Assembly: GCA_964358645.1 (NCBI GenBank)
Contig: CAYHPW010000045.1
Coordinates: forward strand, 1 to 22,016
Reading direction: 5' to 3'
DNA from: JBBTDV01 sp038042605
GTDB taxonomy: Bacteria > Bdellovibrionota > UBA1018
DNA length: 22,016 nucleotides
Made by a program: the position numbers and the translations under genes. Positions 1-7,580 of this stretch are shown one piece after another; position 1 is the first letter of the stretch; each line of letters starts with the position of its first letter. The notes below the pieces were generated by a model, which worked only from the letters and a program-made list of their open reading frames with translations, was not told the origin of the DNA and searched no databases.

Positions 1-1663
1 GAGCACCTTTTCGTAGTGAATTTTCCCAAAATCTTTCAAAACTATTATCAGCCCCTAACTTAGCTTTTTGTCCTGCGTACACACTCTCCTGCCAATTTGC
101 CTTAAGGTAATGGTGCCAATCATTTAATTTCGCACCAGATATCCATGTAAGAAGTGTGTCTTCAAAAGCGCGGCTTGAGTGAAGAGGCGCCATCGCAGGC
201 TGTTGGAGACTGAGCACTCCATTGCCTTGTGAAGAATCACCCCAATTTTCAAGGTAGTGATGATCTGGTAAAACATAATCCGCTAGCTTCGCAGTTTCAT
301 CTTCATATTCTGAAACAGCTATAACCAGCGGAACGCGTGAAACGGCCTCGTCAAAACCACTGACACCTTGAGGAAGGGTATATGCAGGATTGCTCCTATA
401 AATAATCAATGCATCCACCTGGCCAGCCTTCATTTCAGAGATCAGGTTGATCAAAGAAGTGGTATTTGAACTTCTGGTTTTGTATTTTCTCCTTTTGTAT
501 TTTCTCCTGCCGTCTACAACGGTGCCTTCGTTGGATAAGACTGAATTAAGTAGATTAACCGCTACCTGTAACGATAAAGAATCCTTGGTCCTTGACTGGA
601 TACCACCTGCTATAACCAAGCTTTTTCCACGGGCAGCCCACAATTCCGCCGCGAGCGCGGAGAAAACACCCGTCCCTCCCCTTAGCCCGATCTCATCTGC
701 CACAAGTTCAGGCCTGTATGACTTTAAAACCGAGACAAGCTTTTCATTTTTAGAAAACAAAGGATGGTTTTTTCGTATGACTAGCTCGTATGCAACTGCC
801 AACGCCACTTTGATTTCATCACCCGGCCGGATTGGATAGCGCTCATCAGCGTTAGCACCGGTAACAGACATTACAGGCTCAAAACAAATCAACCGCGACA
901 GGTGCGCCGAAGCGGCGCGCGTTGAATCAAGCTTCCGACCCTTTACCCAATCAGAAGCATATTCCATAGAGTCAGACCAGGTTCCGAGAAAATCAGCCCC
1001 AAGCGATAAAACCACCTGAGCAGTACCAAATGAATACGCAGGCAAAACGGCGTTACCATAGCAAAGCCACTGCCCCTCTGTGATATCATCGTGCCCCAGC
1101 GGCTCGTACTCGACGTGCGCGGCATTACGGAAAGCAGCGAGAAATTCTTTAATTAGCTTTTTTGTTGACGGACTTGTTATTTCTCCTGAAAGAATTTTAA
1201 GACGGCCACCTTTATTGGCGATCTCACCCAGTTTTGCCTGAATTTTTTCATCAACGTCAGGCCAAGCGGCCTGATGGCTTTGCTGTTCGTTGCGTGATCT
1301 CAACAACGGAAACCTTAGCCTGTCAGGATCATAAAGTCCCAGCACAGAAGCTTGCCCCCGCGCGCACAGCGCGCCTTTGCTAAGAGGATGGTCAGGATTG
1401 CCTTCTATTTTGATCGGCCTGCCTTCACGATTTTTTATAAGAACCCCGCAACTGGCGGGACACTCCCTGCAAGTAGACGCATACCAAGTCGGGACACCTG
1501 GTATGATTTCCTCGGGCCTGATCACATAAGGGATGATCTTATGCACAGGCCGCTTAGCACAAGCAAAGCCAGCCATCGCTATGCTGGCGCCCATGACTGT
1601 AAGAAATTCACGCCTTAAAAGTTCACTTCTTGAAAATTCACCATTAATGATTTCTGATTGCAT
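1..1663 (-). CDS. ActB-like molybdopterin oxidoreductase subunit (partial, C-terminus beyond left edge)
   Basis: A continuous minus-strand frame opens at the ATG ending at 1663 and stays open to the window edge, giving about 554 residues. The N-terminus has a twin-arginine signal (R17-R18-E-F-L, then a hydrophobic stretch), so export by Tat is expected. A four-cysteine motif follows (C64-x2-C67-x3-C71 and C99), the usual [4Fe-4S] site of the molybdopterin oxidoreductase family. The segment REGRPIKIEGNPDHPLSKG is typical of this superfamily. The gene lies 81 bases downstream of a pentahaem cytochrome, the ActA-ActB order of alternative complex III. As I recall, classical ActB proteins lack these cysteines in the first domain, so this may be an ACIII variant or a related complex such as Qrc or another CISM enzyme. 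A C-terminal ferredoxin-like domain, expected in ActB, would lie outside the window. Residues 386-395 are a perfect tandem duplication of RRKYK. Confidence 0.85.
   Translation of the reverse strand, partial: MQSEIINGEFSRSELLRREFLTVMGASIAMAGFACAKRPVHKIIPYVIRPEEIIPGVPTWYASTCRECPASCGVLIKNREGRPIKIEGNPDHPLSKGALCARGQASVLGLYDPDRLRFPLLRSRNEQQSHQAAWPDVDEKIQAKLGEIANKGGRLKILSGEITSPSTKKLIKEFLAAFRNAAHVEYEPLGHDDITEGQWLCYGNAVLPAYSFGTAQVVLSLGADFLGTWSDSMEYASDWVKGRKLDSTRAASAHLSRLICFEPVMSVTGANADERYPIRPGDEIKVALAVAYELVIRKNHPLFSKNEKLVSVLKSYRPELVADEIGLRGGTGVFSALAAELWAARGKSLVIAGGIQSRTKDSLSLQVAVNLLNSVLSNEGTVVDGRRKYKRRKYKTRSSNTTSLINLISEMKAGQVDALIIYRSNPAYTLPQGVSGFDEAVSRVPLVIAVSEYEDETAKLADYVLPDHHYLENWGDSSQGNGVLSLQQPAMAPLHSSRAFEDTLLTWISGAKLNDWHHYLKANWQESVYAGQKAKLGADNSFERFWENSLRKGA
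479..508. repeat. Perfect 15-bp tandem duplication inside the ActB-like gene
   Basis: The plus-strand unit tttgtattttctcct occurs twice head to tail (479-493 and 494-508). It is in frame and encodes RRKYK-RRKYK in the minus-strand protein. A 15-bp in-frame unit preserves the reading frame, so it looks like replication slippage in a surface loop. The effect on function is unknown. Confidence 0.95.
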
Positions 1664-1744
1664 ATATCGCTCTATATTTATGTTTTCTGATTTTGTTGAT
1701 CCTTTATGTTGTGTTTCCTATTCTCTTCTCTTGTGATGTTGTTC

Positions 1745-2323
1745 TTAGTTGTGACAGGTAGTACAGCTCGTCGGCGCCACCGAGCCATTCATGTGACCGT
1801 TAAGTTCAGCAGCTTCAGAATAATACTTGGACAAAATCCGCTTAGGTGTGGTTTTCCCGCGATGACAATCCATGCACCACCCCATCGTCAATGGAGCGAC
1901 TTGCTCTATTTTGTCCATCTTCTTAACATCGCCGTGGCAGTCCTCACAGGCTAGCCCTCTGGCGATATGGCGTTTGTGTGTAAAATACACATAATCAGCA
2001 AGTTCATGCACGCGCACCCACTGTATCGGCTTCCCCTGCGCAAGCGCATCGCGCAACTTCTGAATGTGCGGACTAGCGGCCTGCACAACCAAATGACAGT
2101 TCATACATACATTTATTGACGGAACACTAGCATGCCGTGATCGTTCAACATCAGCATGGCAGTAAAGACACTCAATCTTATTCTCACCGGCATGTTGCTT
2201 GTGATTGAACGGAATAGGCTGTTCAGGCGAATATCCCTGATTGGAGACGGACGGCAGAAACCATGTACTCCCGAAAGCAACCGCAATGCCTAGTTGTGTA
2301 AAAATTCCCAGGTTGAAAATCAT
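1745..2323 (-). CDS. Pentahaem c-type cytochrome, ActA-like subunit of alternative complex III
   Basis: The protein is 192 residues from the ATG at 2323; a TTG 18 bases upstream is possible but less likely. It begins with one hydrophobic segment (residues about 5-24), which is an anchor or uncleaved signal. It has five CXXCH haem c motifs, at C52, C73, C126, C150 and C187. This count, the small size and the N-terminal anchor match the pentahaem ActA subunit of ACIII and QrcA-like cytochromes. Extra histidines (H41, H44, H64, H106, H116, H119) could serve as distal haem ligands. It is the first gene of a minus-strand operon and is followed by the ActB-like subunit. In ACIII this cytochrome passes electrons from the quinol-oxidising core to a periplasmic acceptor. 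Assembly would need cytochrome c maturation genes, which are not in the window. Confidence 0.85.
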   Translation of the reverse strand: MIFNLGIFTQLGIAVAFGSTWFLPSVSNQGYSPEQPIPFNHKQHAGENKIECLYCHADVERSRHASVPSINVCMNCHLVVQAASPHIQKLRDALAQGKPIQWVRVHELADYVYFTHKRHIARGLACEDCHGDVKKMDKIEQVAPLTMGWCMDCHRGKTTPKRILSKYYSEAAELNGHMNGSVAPTSCTTCHN

Positions 2324-2538
2324 GAGGCACCCGTTTAACAAACTAATTTTTCTTTATTGCAATGAGCAATATTTTTACTTAACTTTAACACAAAAATTTT
2401 TCTAGTTAATTTTTTTGATTGGACGCACAAAACGCGCCCCACACTCCGCGTTATGCATTAATTAAAAAATTTTCTTGGTGCATGATTCACTCGTCAGGTA
2501 AGAGATTCTTATTAAGAGCTAAATGGGGGGAAGGCGGC

Positions 2539-3891
2539 ATGGCTTATAACCACGTATGTAGAGTACTGAATACTGCGATCATATTACTCCCTTTCATAAC
2601 GTCATCAGGTGCTTCTAAAGCGGCTTTTCCAGCCAAATTCGGCCTTGGACCGGACAACAACCAAGAGATCCTCATCTCAACCATTAATTCAGCCAAAAAG
2701 CAGCTCCTCATAAATATTTACCAGTTCGATAACCCGATTATATCGAGGGCGATCATCGACCAGATCAAAAATGGCGTAACCGTAAAGCTTCTTATCGAGG
2801 GCGAGCCGTTAGGACAAATTTCACCAGGCGGCAGAAAAACCATACACGACATCCGCATCGCCATGAATAATGTTTATAATTATGAAAACCGCATTTTCCT
2901 TATGACCAGCAATGGGACCGGGGATAGGCGCTTCAGGTTCAACCATGCTAAATACATTGTGGTTGACTATGACGGGGTATTTATATCATCAGAAAATTTT
3001 TCGATGACAGGCCATACGATTCCTGGTGACGTAGGCAACCGTGGATGGGTTGGTTTTATAAACAACCCCGATCTTTCAACTGAATTGGCCGATATCTTTT
3101 TTTATGATTCTGATACCTCATATGGCGACGTCATTGAAATACGGAGAAACGGCAAAGTATTTGGAGAAACAAAGCCAGACAGCGGCATTGAACGTCCATC
3201 TAGAATTCGCACCATCCCGGCAATCCCCTCGGGTAGCGGTGTTGTCACTGAAGTAAAGTTGTTAAAATCCCCCGACGAGTTAGAGAATCTATTGAATGTA
3301 ATACGTCTTTCAACTAATCACCTTGAAATAGAACAGATGTCTTTGCCAAGCATATGGCGCGAGCCAGCACCATCAGAGAATCAGATGCAAAATCCTATAT
3401 TGACTGAACTTCTCAATGCAGCCAGAAGGGGCGTGAAAATACGCGTACTCCTTAATGACGATAGGGTTTTTACAGAAAAAGCTAATGGCCACACATCCGG
3501 CAAGCCCAATTTTGTGGATAGCGACTCAAAGAAGCCAAATGAAATCACCGCAGAGGTGATAGAAAATGCGGCACTTTGCGAAAATCTTCCGATAGAAGCA
3601 CGCATAGTCGATACAAAAGCCGTGGAAATAACTTACATCCATAACAAGGGCATCATAGTTGACGGATTATACACTCTCGTAAGCTCGATCAATGGCACGC
3701 GCAATTCGGTCATGAACAATCGTGAAATCGCCATGCTTCTGGAAAGCCCTGATGCCAGCAGTTACTACGGCAATGCATTTGAATTCGACTGGATCAGCTC
3801 CCCGGACTTCCCAGTTACAAACACCATTTGCCAGCCACCCAAACCGAATCTGGCATTTTACCTTGGTGATTTTTTTAGGTTTGGGTTTTAG
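2539..3891 (+). CDS. Exported phospholipase D-superfamily protein with two HKD motifs
   Basis: The start at 2539 is preferred because a purine-rich ribosome site (GGGGGGAAGG, from 2525) lies just upstream and the protein then begins with a Sec signal: basic start, hydrophobic residues 9-21, small residues up to about 28. The frame also extends upstream to a TTG at 2419, but without a signal-like start. The mature protein has two HxKx4D catalytic motifs, H136-K138-D143 and H368-K370-D375. These are the paired active-site halves of the phospholipase D/cardiolipin synthase/nuclease superfamily. The length of 450 residues fits a two-domain single-chain enzyme. The chain ends in an aromatic-rich tail (FYLGDFFRFGF). 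The substrate could be phospholipid or nucleic acid; sequence alone does not decide. The gene stands alone on its strand, divergent from the ACIII-like operon and convergent with the YgeY-like gene, with only 22 bases between the stops. Confidence 0.85.
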   Translation: MAYNHVCRVLNTAIILLPFITSSGASKAAFPAKFGLGPDNNQEILISTINSAKKQLLINIYQFDNPIISRAIIDQIKNGVTVKLLIEGEPLGQISPGGRKTIHDIRIAMNNVYNYENRIFLMTSNGTGDRRFRFNHAKYIVVDYDGVFISSENFSMTGHTIPGDVGNRGWVGFINNPDLSTELADIFFYDSDTSYGDVIEIRRNGKVFGETKPDSGIERPSRIRTIPAIPSGSGVVTEVKLLKSPDELENLLNVIRLSTNHLEIEQMSLPSIWREPAPSENQMQNPILTELLNAARRGVKIRVLLNDDRVFTEKANGHTSGKPNFVDSDSKKPNEITAEVIENAALCENLPIEARIVDTKAVEITYIHNKGIIVDGLYTLVSSINGTRNSVMNNREIAMLLESPDASSYYGNAFEFDWISSPDFPVTNTICQPPKPNLAFYLGDFFRFGF

Positions 3892-3913
3892 TTTCTGCGC
3901 TAACTCCACACCA

Positions 3914-5116
3914 TCAAAGCTGCTTCAAGCTCTGCGGAAGTGCCGCATAAAAAGCCACCGACACGACAAGATCATCAATCCTAACCCTGTCATTTGTGGT
4001 ATGCGCGTCTTCCTCCACGGCGGGGCCAAACCCGATGGTCGGGATCCCGAGCTGTCCCATGCTAGAAATTCCATTCGTGCTAAAAACCCACTTACCGATC
4101 CCGGCCTTTCGTCCGAGCGCCTGCTCGGCGGCCCTGGCCCCGGCTTGAACCAGTGGATGGTTTTCAGGCAGGACCCATGTAGGGTAATATTTTTCGGTCT
4201 CAAGAATTTTATTCTTATAAGAAGGCGTGTTGTAGGTCAGGACTTCCACCCTCATGCTTGAGCGATCAAAACTTGGTAACTCCTCAATCTGGCGGACCGC
4301 GAGAGCCTTGTCCTCGCCATGGGTCAACCGCCGATCGATGTGTATGCGGCACCCATCGGGCACGGCGCAAAGGCTTGGTGTTTCACATGAAATATGAGTG
4401 ACCGCGCAAGTGCCCTTCCCCAAAAACGGATCCGACTGCAGGCGCTCATTGAGGCGCTCTATGTCGGCGATGAGCCTGTTCATCTTGTAAACAGCGTTGT
4501 CACCGCGCTCAGGAGCAGAGCCATGACAGGAGCGGCCCTTGGCAACAACATTGATCTCCATCCTGCCGCGGTGGCCGCGATAGACATTAAGATCTGTGCA
4601 TTCGCCCATGCAGACATAATCAACCTTGCCGAATTTTGCGCCAATCGAATGCTCAATGGCGTAGCGGAGCCCAAGCCCGTCGCAATCCTCCTCCTGGACT
4701 GAACCGACCACGAACAACGACAAATCATTAATGTGTTTGCTGATATCCTTAAACAATCTTGCGCCATAAACCTGCACAGCAGTCGCGGCCTTGTTGTCCG
4801 ATGCGCCACGACCGTAGATGTAACCATTTTCGATCTTCCCGCGATAAGGATCATGCGGCCAGTTCTCACGATTACCTATCCCGACGGTATCAATGTGACC
4901 GTCAAAAACAATGCGTACAGGGCCGTTGCCGATCTGCCCGATCACATTGCCATAGTCATCGCTCCATGCACGATCAAAGCCGACACGGTTCATTTCATCA
5001 ATGATCCTGGTGGCGACTTTTTCCTCTTTGCTGCTTTCACTTGGTATAGCGATCATGTCGCGCAAAAATCTCACGCAATCATCACGGTATTTTTCAGCCT
5101 GCATTCTTAATGACAT
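3914..5116 (-). CDS. ygeY: YgeY-type M20 family metallohydrolase
   Basis: The protein has 400 residues from the ATG at 5116, chosen because GGAGG sits 7 bases upstream; the frame extends to 5155 without a comparable site. M20 zinc-peptidase signatures are present: H74-x-D76 in FDGHIDTV, D107 in GRGASDNKA, the catalytic pair E142-E143 in VQEEDCDG, a ligand region at GECTDLNVYRGHRG, and a C-terminal histidine in EEDAHTTND. The RGHRGRMEI stretch and overall length match the YgeY family, which is named from purine- and selenium-linked clusters in E. coli and anaerobes. The enzyme probably hydrolyses a small amide or ureido intermediate in the cytoplasm. It is divergent from the carbamate kinase and YgeW-like genes, its usual neighbours, which supports the family call. 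A general M20 deacylase or peptidase role is the alternative. Confidence 0.82.
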   Translation of the reverse strand: MSLRMQAEKYRDDCVRFLRDMIAIPSESSKEEKVATRIIDEMNRVGFDRAWSDDYGNVIGQIGNGPVRIVFDGHIDTVGIGNRENWPHDPYRGKIENGYIYGRGASDNKAATAVQVYGARLFKDISKHINDLSLFVVGSVQEEDCDGLGLRYAIEHSIGAKFGKVDYVCMGECTDLNVYRGHRGRMEINVVAKGRSCHGSAPERGDNAVYKMNRLIADIERLNERLQSDPFLGKGTCAVTHISCETPSLCAVPDGCRIHIDRRLTHGEDKALAVRQIEELPSFDRSSMRVEVLTYNTPSYKNKILETEKYYPTWVLPENHPLVQAGARAAEQALGRKAGIGKWVFSTNGISSMGQLGIPTIGFGPAVEEDAHTTNDRVRIDDLVVSVAFYAALPQSLKQL

Positions 5117-5207
5117 CGATGAACCTCCATATATTAGTGGTATATATTTGTGCATATCCTTGATTTTGCCAACATGCCATAACTTTGCTCGCTCGCAAGC
5201 GCGGCAA

Positions 5208-5236
5208 TTGACATTGCGGCAGGAAGTATTTTAAGT
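5208..5236 (+). promoter_or_regulatory. Possible promoter for the carbamate kinase operon
   Basis: A perfect TTGACA (5208-5213) is followed after 17 bases by a weak -10 candidate, TTAAGT (5231-5236). Transcription would then begin at about the ATG at 5243, giving a leaderless message. No good ribosome site precedes that ATG, which is consistent. The -10 match is only three of six bases, so this is a weak call. Confidence 0.25.
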
Positions 5237-5242
5237 AGATGT

Positions 5243-6352
5243 ATGCCGAAACGACTTTGGATTTTCTCATTAGGTGGGAACGAAGTTTCCCCAATGGACC
5301 TCAAGGACCCCACGACAGGCAAGGCGATAATAGCCGACATTCCGCTACAATGGCAGCGCACGGTCGGGACACTCCGCAATATCGCCGACATAATCGAAAA
5401 AAATCCAAACGACCTTTACATACTTACACACGGGAATGGGCCACAGGTCGGCAATATCCTGCTAAGGGCCGAGTACGCGCGAAAGATACTCCACCCGCTG
5501 CCACTGGACATCTGCGGAGCCGACTCGCAGGGAGCGATGGGCTATATGCTGGCCCAGCTATCCAACGAATTACGAATTCGCGGCATAGATAAAATCGCAG
5601 CCGAGACGATCACGCAAGTCGTGGTCGACCGCAATGACCCTGACTTCAAGAACCCATCAAAATTCATAGGGTCACAGTTATCCAAAGACGAAGCCGACGA
5701 GCGGCGCGAAAAAGACGGCTGGAATGTAAAATCATACGGAATCGGCAAGGACGGGCGCGAAATCTGGCGCAGGGTCGTGCCATCGCCTGACCCTATAGAT
5801 ATCGTTGAAATAGGTATCGTCGAAGCGCAGCTTAGGGCCGGAATAATCCCTATCACCGTTGGTGGTGGCGGCATCCCGATTGTGAATGTGGAACCAAGAA
5901 TTATCAGGAACGAAGAAATCTATGAATGTAACTACGGGATCATATTCAAACGCCCATACAGGTCTGGACAAAGGGCCGTCACCATCCACTCGGGCATCGA
6001 GGCCGTCATCGACAAGGACCTCGCGTCAGCCCTGCTTGGGAAAATGCTGATAGCCAGAGCCAGAGCACAAGGCGACGAACTCGAAGTAAATCTTGCAATC
6101 TTCACCAATGAAGACGGCATTAAGTTTGATTACAAAAAACCCACACAAAAAAACCTAAGACATCTGACCTTATCACAGGCCCGCGAGTATTACGAAAAAC
6201 ACCCCTCAGCTTTTCCGCCAGGAAGCATGGGGCCGAAAATGAAAGCCGTTATAAGGTTTTTAGAAGGCGGCGGCAAAACAGCCTATGTCACTAAAACAGA
6301 ACTTTTCGCAAAAACACTGGCCGGAGCGGCTGGCACTACAGTTGTCCGCTGA
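5243..6352 (+). CDS. arcC: Carbamate kinase (amino acid kinase family)
   Basis: The 369-residue protein shows carbamate kinase landmarks: the N-terminal phosphate loop FSLGGNEVSP, LTHGNGPQVGN, a central VGGGGIPIV and AVIDKDLAS. It would convert carbamoyl phosphate and ADP to ATP plus carbamate, which breaks down to ammonia and CO2. This is the ATP-yielding end of ureide, purine, arginine or citrulline fermentation. It is longer than the usual roughly 310 residues. The extra material includes a stretch after the GGGG loop (EPRIIRNEEIYECNYG and following residues) and a charged segment before the C-terminus. It is followed after 13 bases by the YgeW-like gene, so the two are one operon. No arginine deiminase gene is nearby, so a role in purine or ureide breakdown is favoured. 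The start is uncertain because no clear ribosome site precedes the ATG. Confidence 0.85.
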   Translation: MPKRLWIFSLGGNEVSPMDLKDPTTGKAIIADIPLQWQRTVGTLRNIADIIEKNPNDLYILTHGNGPQVGNILLRAEYARKILHPLPLDICGADSQGAMGYMLAQLSNELRIRGIDKIAAETITQVVVDRNDPDFKNPSKFIGSQLSKDEADERREKDGWNVKSYGIGKDGREIWRRVVPSPDPIDIVEIGIVEAQLRAGIIPITVGGGGIPIVNVEPRIIRNEEIYECNYGIIFKRPYRSGQRAVTIHSGIEAVIDKDLASALLGKMLIARARAQGDELEVNLAIFTNEDGIKFDYKKPTQKNLRHLTLSQAREYYEKHPSAFPPGSMGPKMKAVIRFLEGGGKTAYVTKTELFAKTLAGAAGTTVVR

Positions 6353-6365
6353 GGGAGGATTTTAA

Positions 6366-7580
6366 ATGGAACTCATTAATAAACTATCACACGAAATCGA
6401 AAAGCTCGAAATAAACATGCATCAAAAAGACTTCCTGCTAACATGGGAAAAGTCAGACGATGAGATCATCGCGACACAAAAAGTAGCGGACGCCCTGAAG
6501 CACTTATACGAAAACAACCGCTCAACGCGGCTGTTTGACTCCGGGCTGGCGGTCTCGCAGTTCCGTGACAATTCAACACGCACGAGGTTCTCCTTCGCTT
6601 CCGCCAGTAACATGCTCGGACTTACGGTCCAGGACCTTGATGAAGGGAAATCCCAGATCGCACACGGTGAAACCGTCCGCGAAACTTCCAATATGATTTC
6701 TTTTTTAACAGAGGTGATAGGGATCCGCGACGACATGTACCTGGGAGCTGGCAATAGCTATATGAAAGAAGTCGGAAAAGCGCTTGAAAACGGCTTCCGC
6801 GAGGGGGTACTCCACCAACGGCCTAACGTTATCAACCTTCAGTGCGACGTTGACCATCCCACACAGTCAATGGCCGATCTAATGCACCTTAAAAACATCT
6901 TCGGTTCATTCGAAAACTTACGCGGTAAGAAGATCGCCATGACATGGGCTTATTCACCAAGTTACGGAAAACCGCTTTCCGTACCGCAAGGGATTATAGG
7001 CCTGATGACCCGTTTCGGGATGCATGTCGAGCTTGCCTATCCCGAGGGCTATTCGCTGATACCAAGCTGCCTGGATGTCGCGCAGACTAACGCGAGAAAA
7101 AGTGGCGGTAGTTTTAAAACTACCACCTCAATGGATGAAGCGTTCAGGGACGCGGATATCGTCTATCCAAAAAGCTGGGCGCCTTTCCACGTAATGGAAA
7201 AAAGAACGGAGCTGCTACGAAAGAACGACACCGCCGCGCTCAAGGAACTTGAAAAGCAATGCCTCGCAAACAATGCCAAATACAAGGACTGGGAATGCAC
7301 GGAAAAAAGAATGAAGCTCACACGAAGCGGCAAGGCCTTATACATGCACTGCCTGCCGGCGGACATCTCAGGCGCGTCCTGCAAGGAAGGCGAAGTTGAA
7401 GCTTCGGTTTTTGAAAGATATAGGATCGAAACTTACAAGGAGGCCAGCTACAAACCATTTGTCATCGCAGCCATGATTTTGCTTGGGCGGTTTAAAAATC
7501 CTGCCCGCGCACTGTCCGAACTAGCCGGGAGAGGCCTAAGACAACCGGGCATCAACATACCTACCCGCCTCTTCCAATAA
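6366..7580 (+). CDS. ygeW: YgeW-type carbamoyltransferase
   Basis: The protein has 404 residues and a good ribosome site (GGGAGG, 8 bases upstream). It carries the carbamoyl-phosphate-binding STRTR motif within FRDNSTRTRFSF, the HPTQ motif (DHPTQSMADL) and the HCLP motif (HCLPADISG) of aspartate/ornithine transcarbamylases. It is clearly longer than ornithine carbamoyltransferase (about 330). The N-terminal region and the extended C-terminus match the YgeW family, whose substrate is not a standard amino acid. In anaerobic purine-degrading clusters YgeW is thought to run in the carbamoyl phosphate-producing direction. Here it sits directly behind carbamate kinase, which would harvest that product as ATP. 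It is convergent with the formiminotransferase-cyclodeaminase gene, and the two coding regions overlap by 45 bases at their 3' ends. Confidence 0.85.
   Translation: MELINKLSHEIEKLEINMHQKDFLLTWEKSDDEIIATQKVADALKHLYENNRSTRLFDSGLAVSQFRDNSTRTRFSFASASNMLGLTVQDLDEGKSQIAHGETVRETSNMISFLTEVIGIRDDMYLGAGNSYMKEVGKALENGFREGVLHQRPNVINLQCDVDHPTQSMADLMHLKNIFGSFENLRGKKIAMTWAYSPSYGKPLSVPQGIIGLMTRFGMHVELAYPEGYSLIPSCLDVAQTNARKSGGSFKTTTSMDEAFRDADIVYPKSWAPFHVMEKRTELLRKNDTAALKELEKQCLANNAKYKDWECTEKRMKLTRSGKALYMHCLPADISGASCKEGEVEASVFERYRIETYKEASYKPFVIAAMILLGRFKNPARALSELAGRGLRQPGINIPTRLFQ

Noticed and set aside
447..839. 130-residue plus-strand open frame with a hydrophobic start
   Set aside because: It lies wholly inside the ActB-like gene on the opposite strand, which has clear family motifs.
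1550..1570. Lipobox-like cysteine (C35) after the Tat signal of the ActB-like protein
   Set aside because: The residues before it (G-F-A-C) do not fit the lipobox consensus well enough to claim a lipoprotein.
2356..2370. attgc/gcaat inverted repeat upstream of the ActA-like gene
   Set aside because: Only five base pairs in an AT-rich region; expected by chance and without a U-run.
2419..2538. Upstream extension of the phospholipase D-like gene to a TTG
   Set aside because: The extension hides the signal peptide and has no ribosome site; the ATG at 2539 has both.
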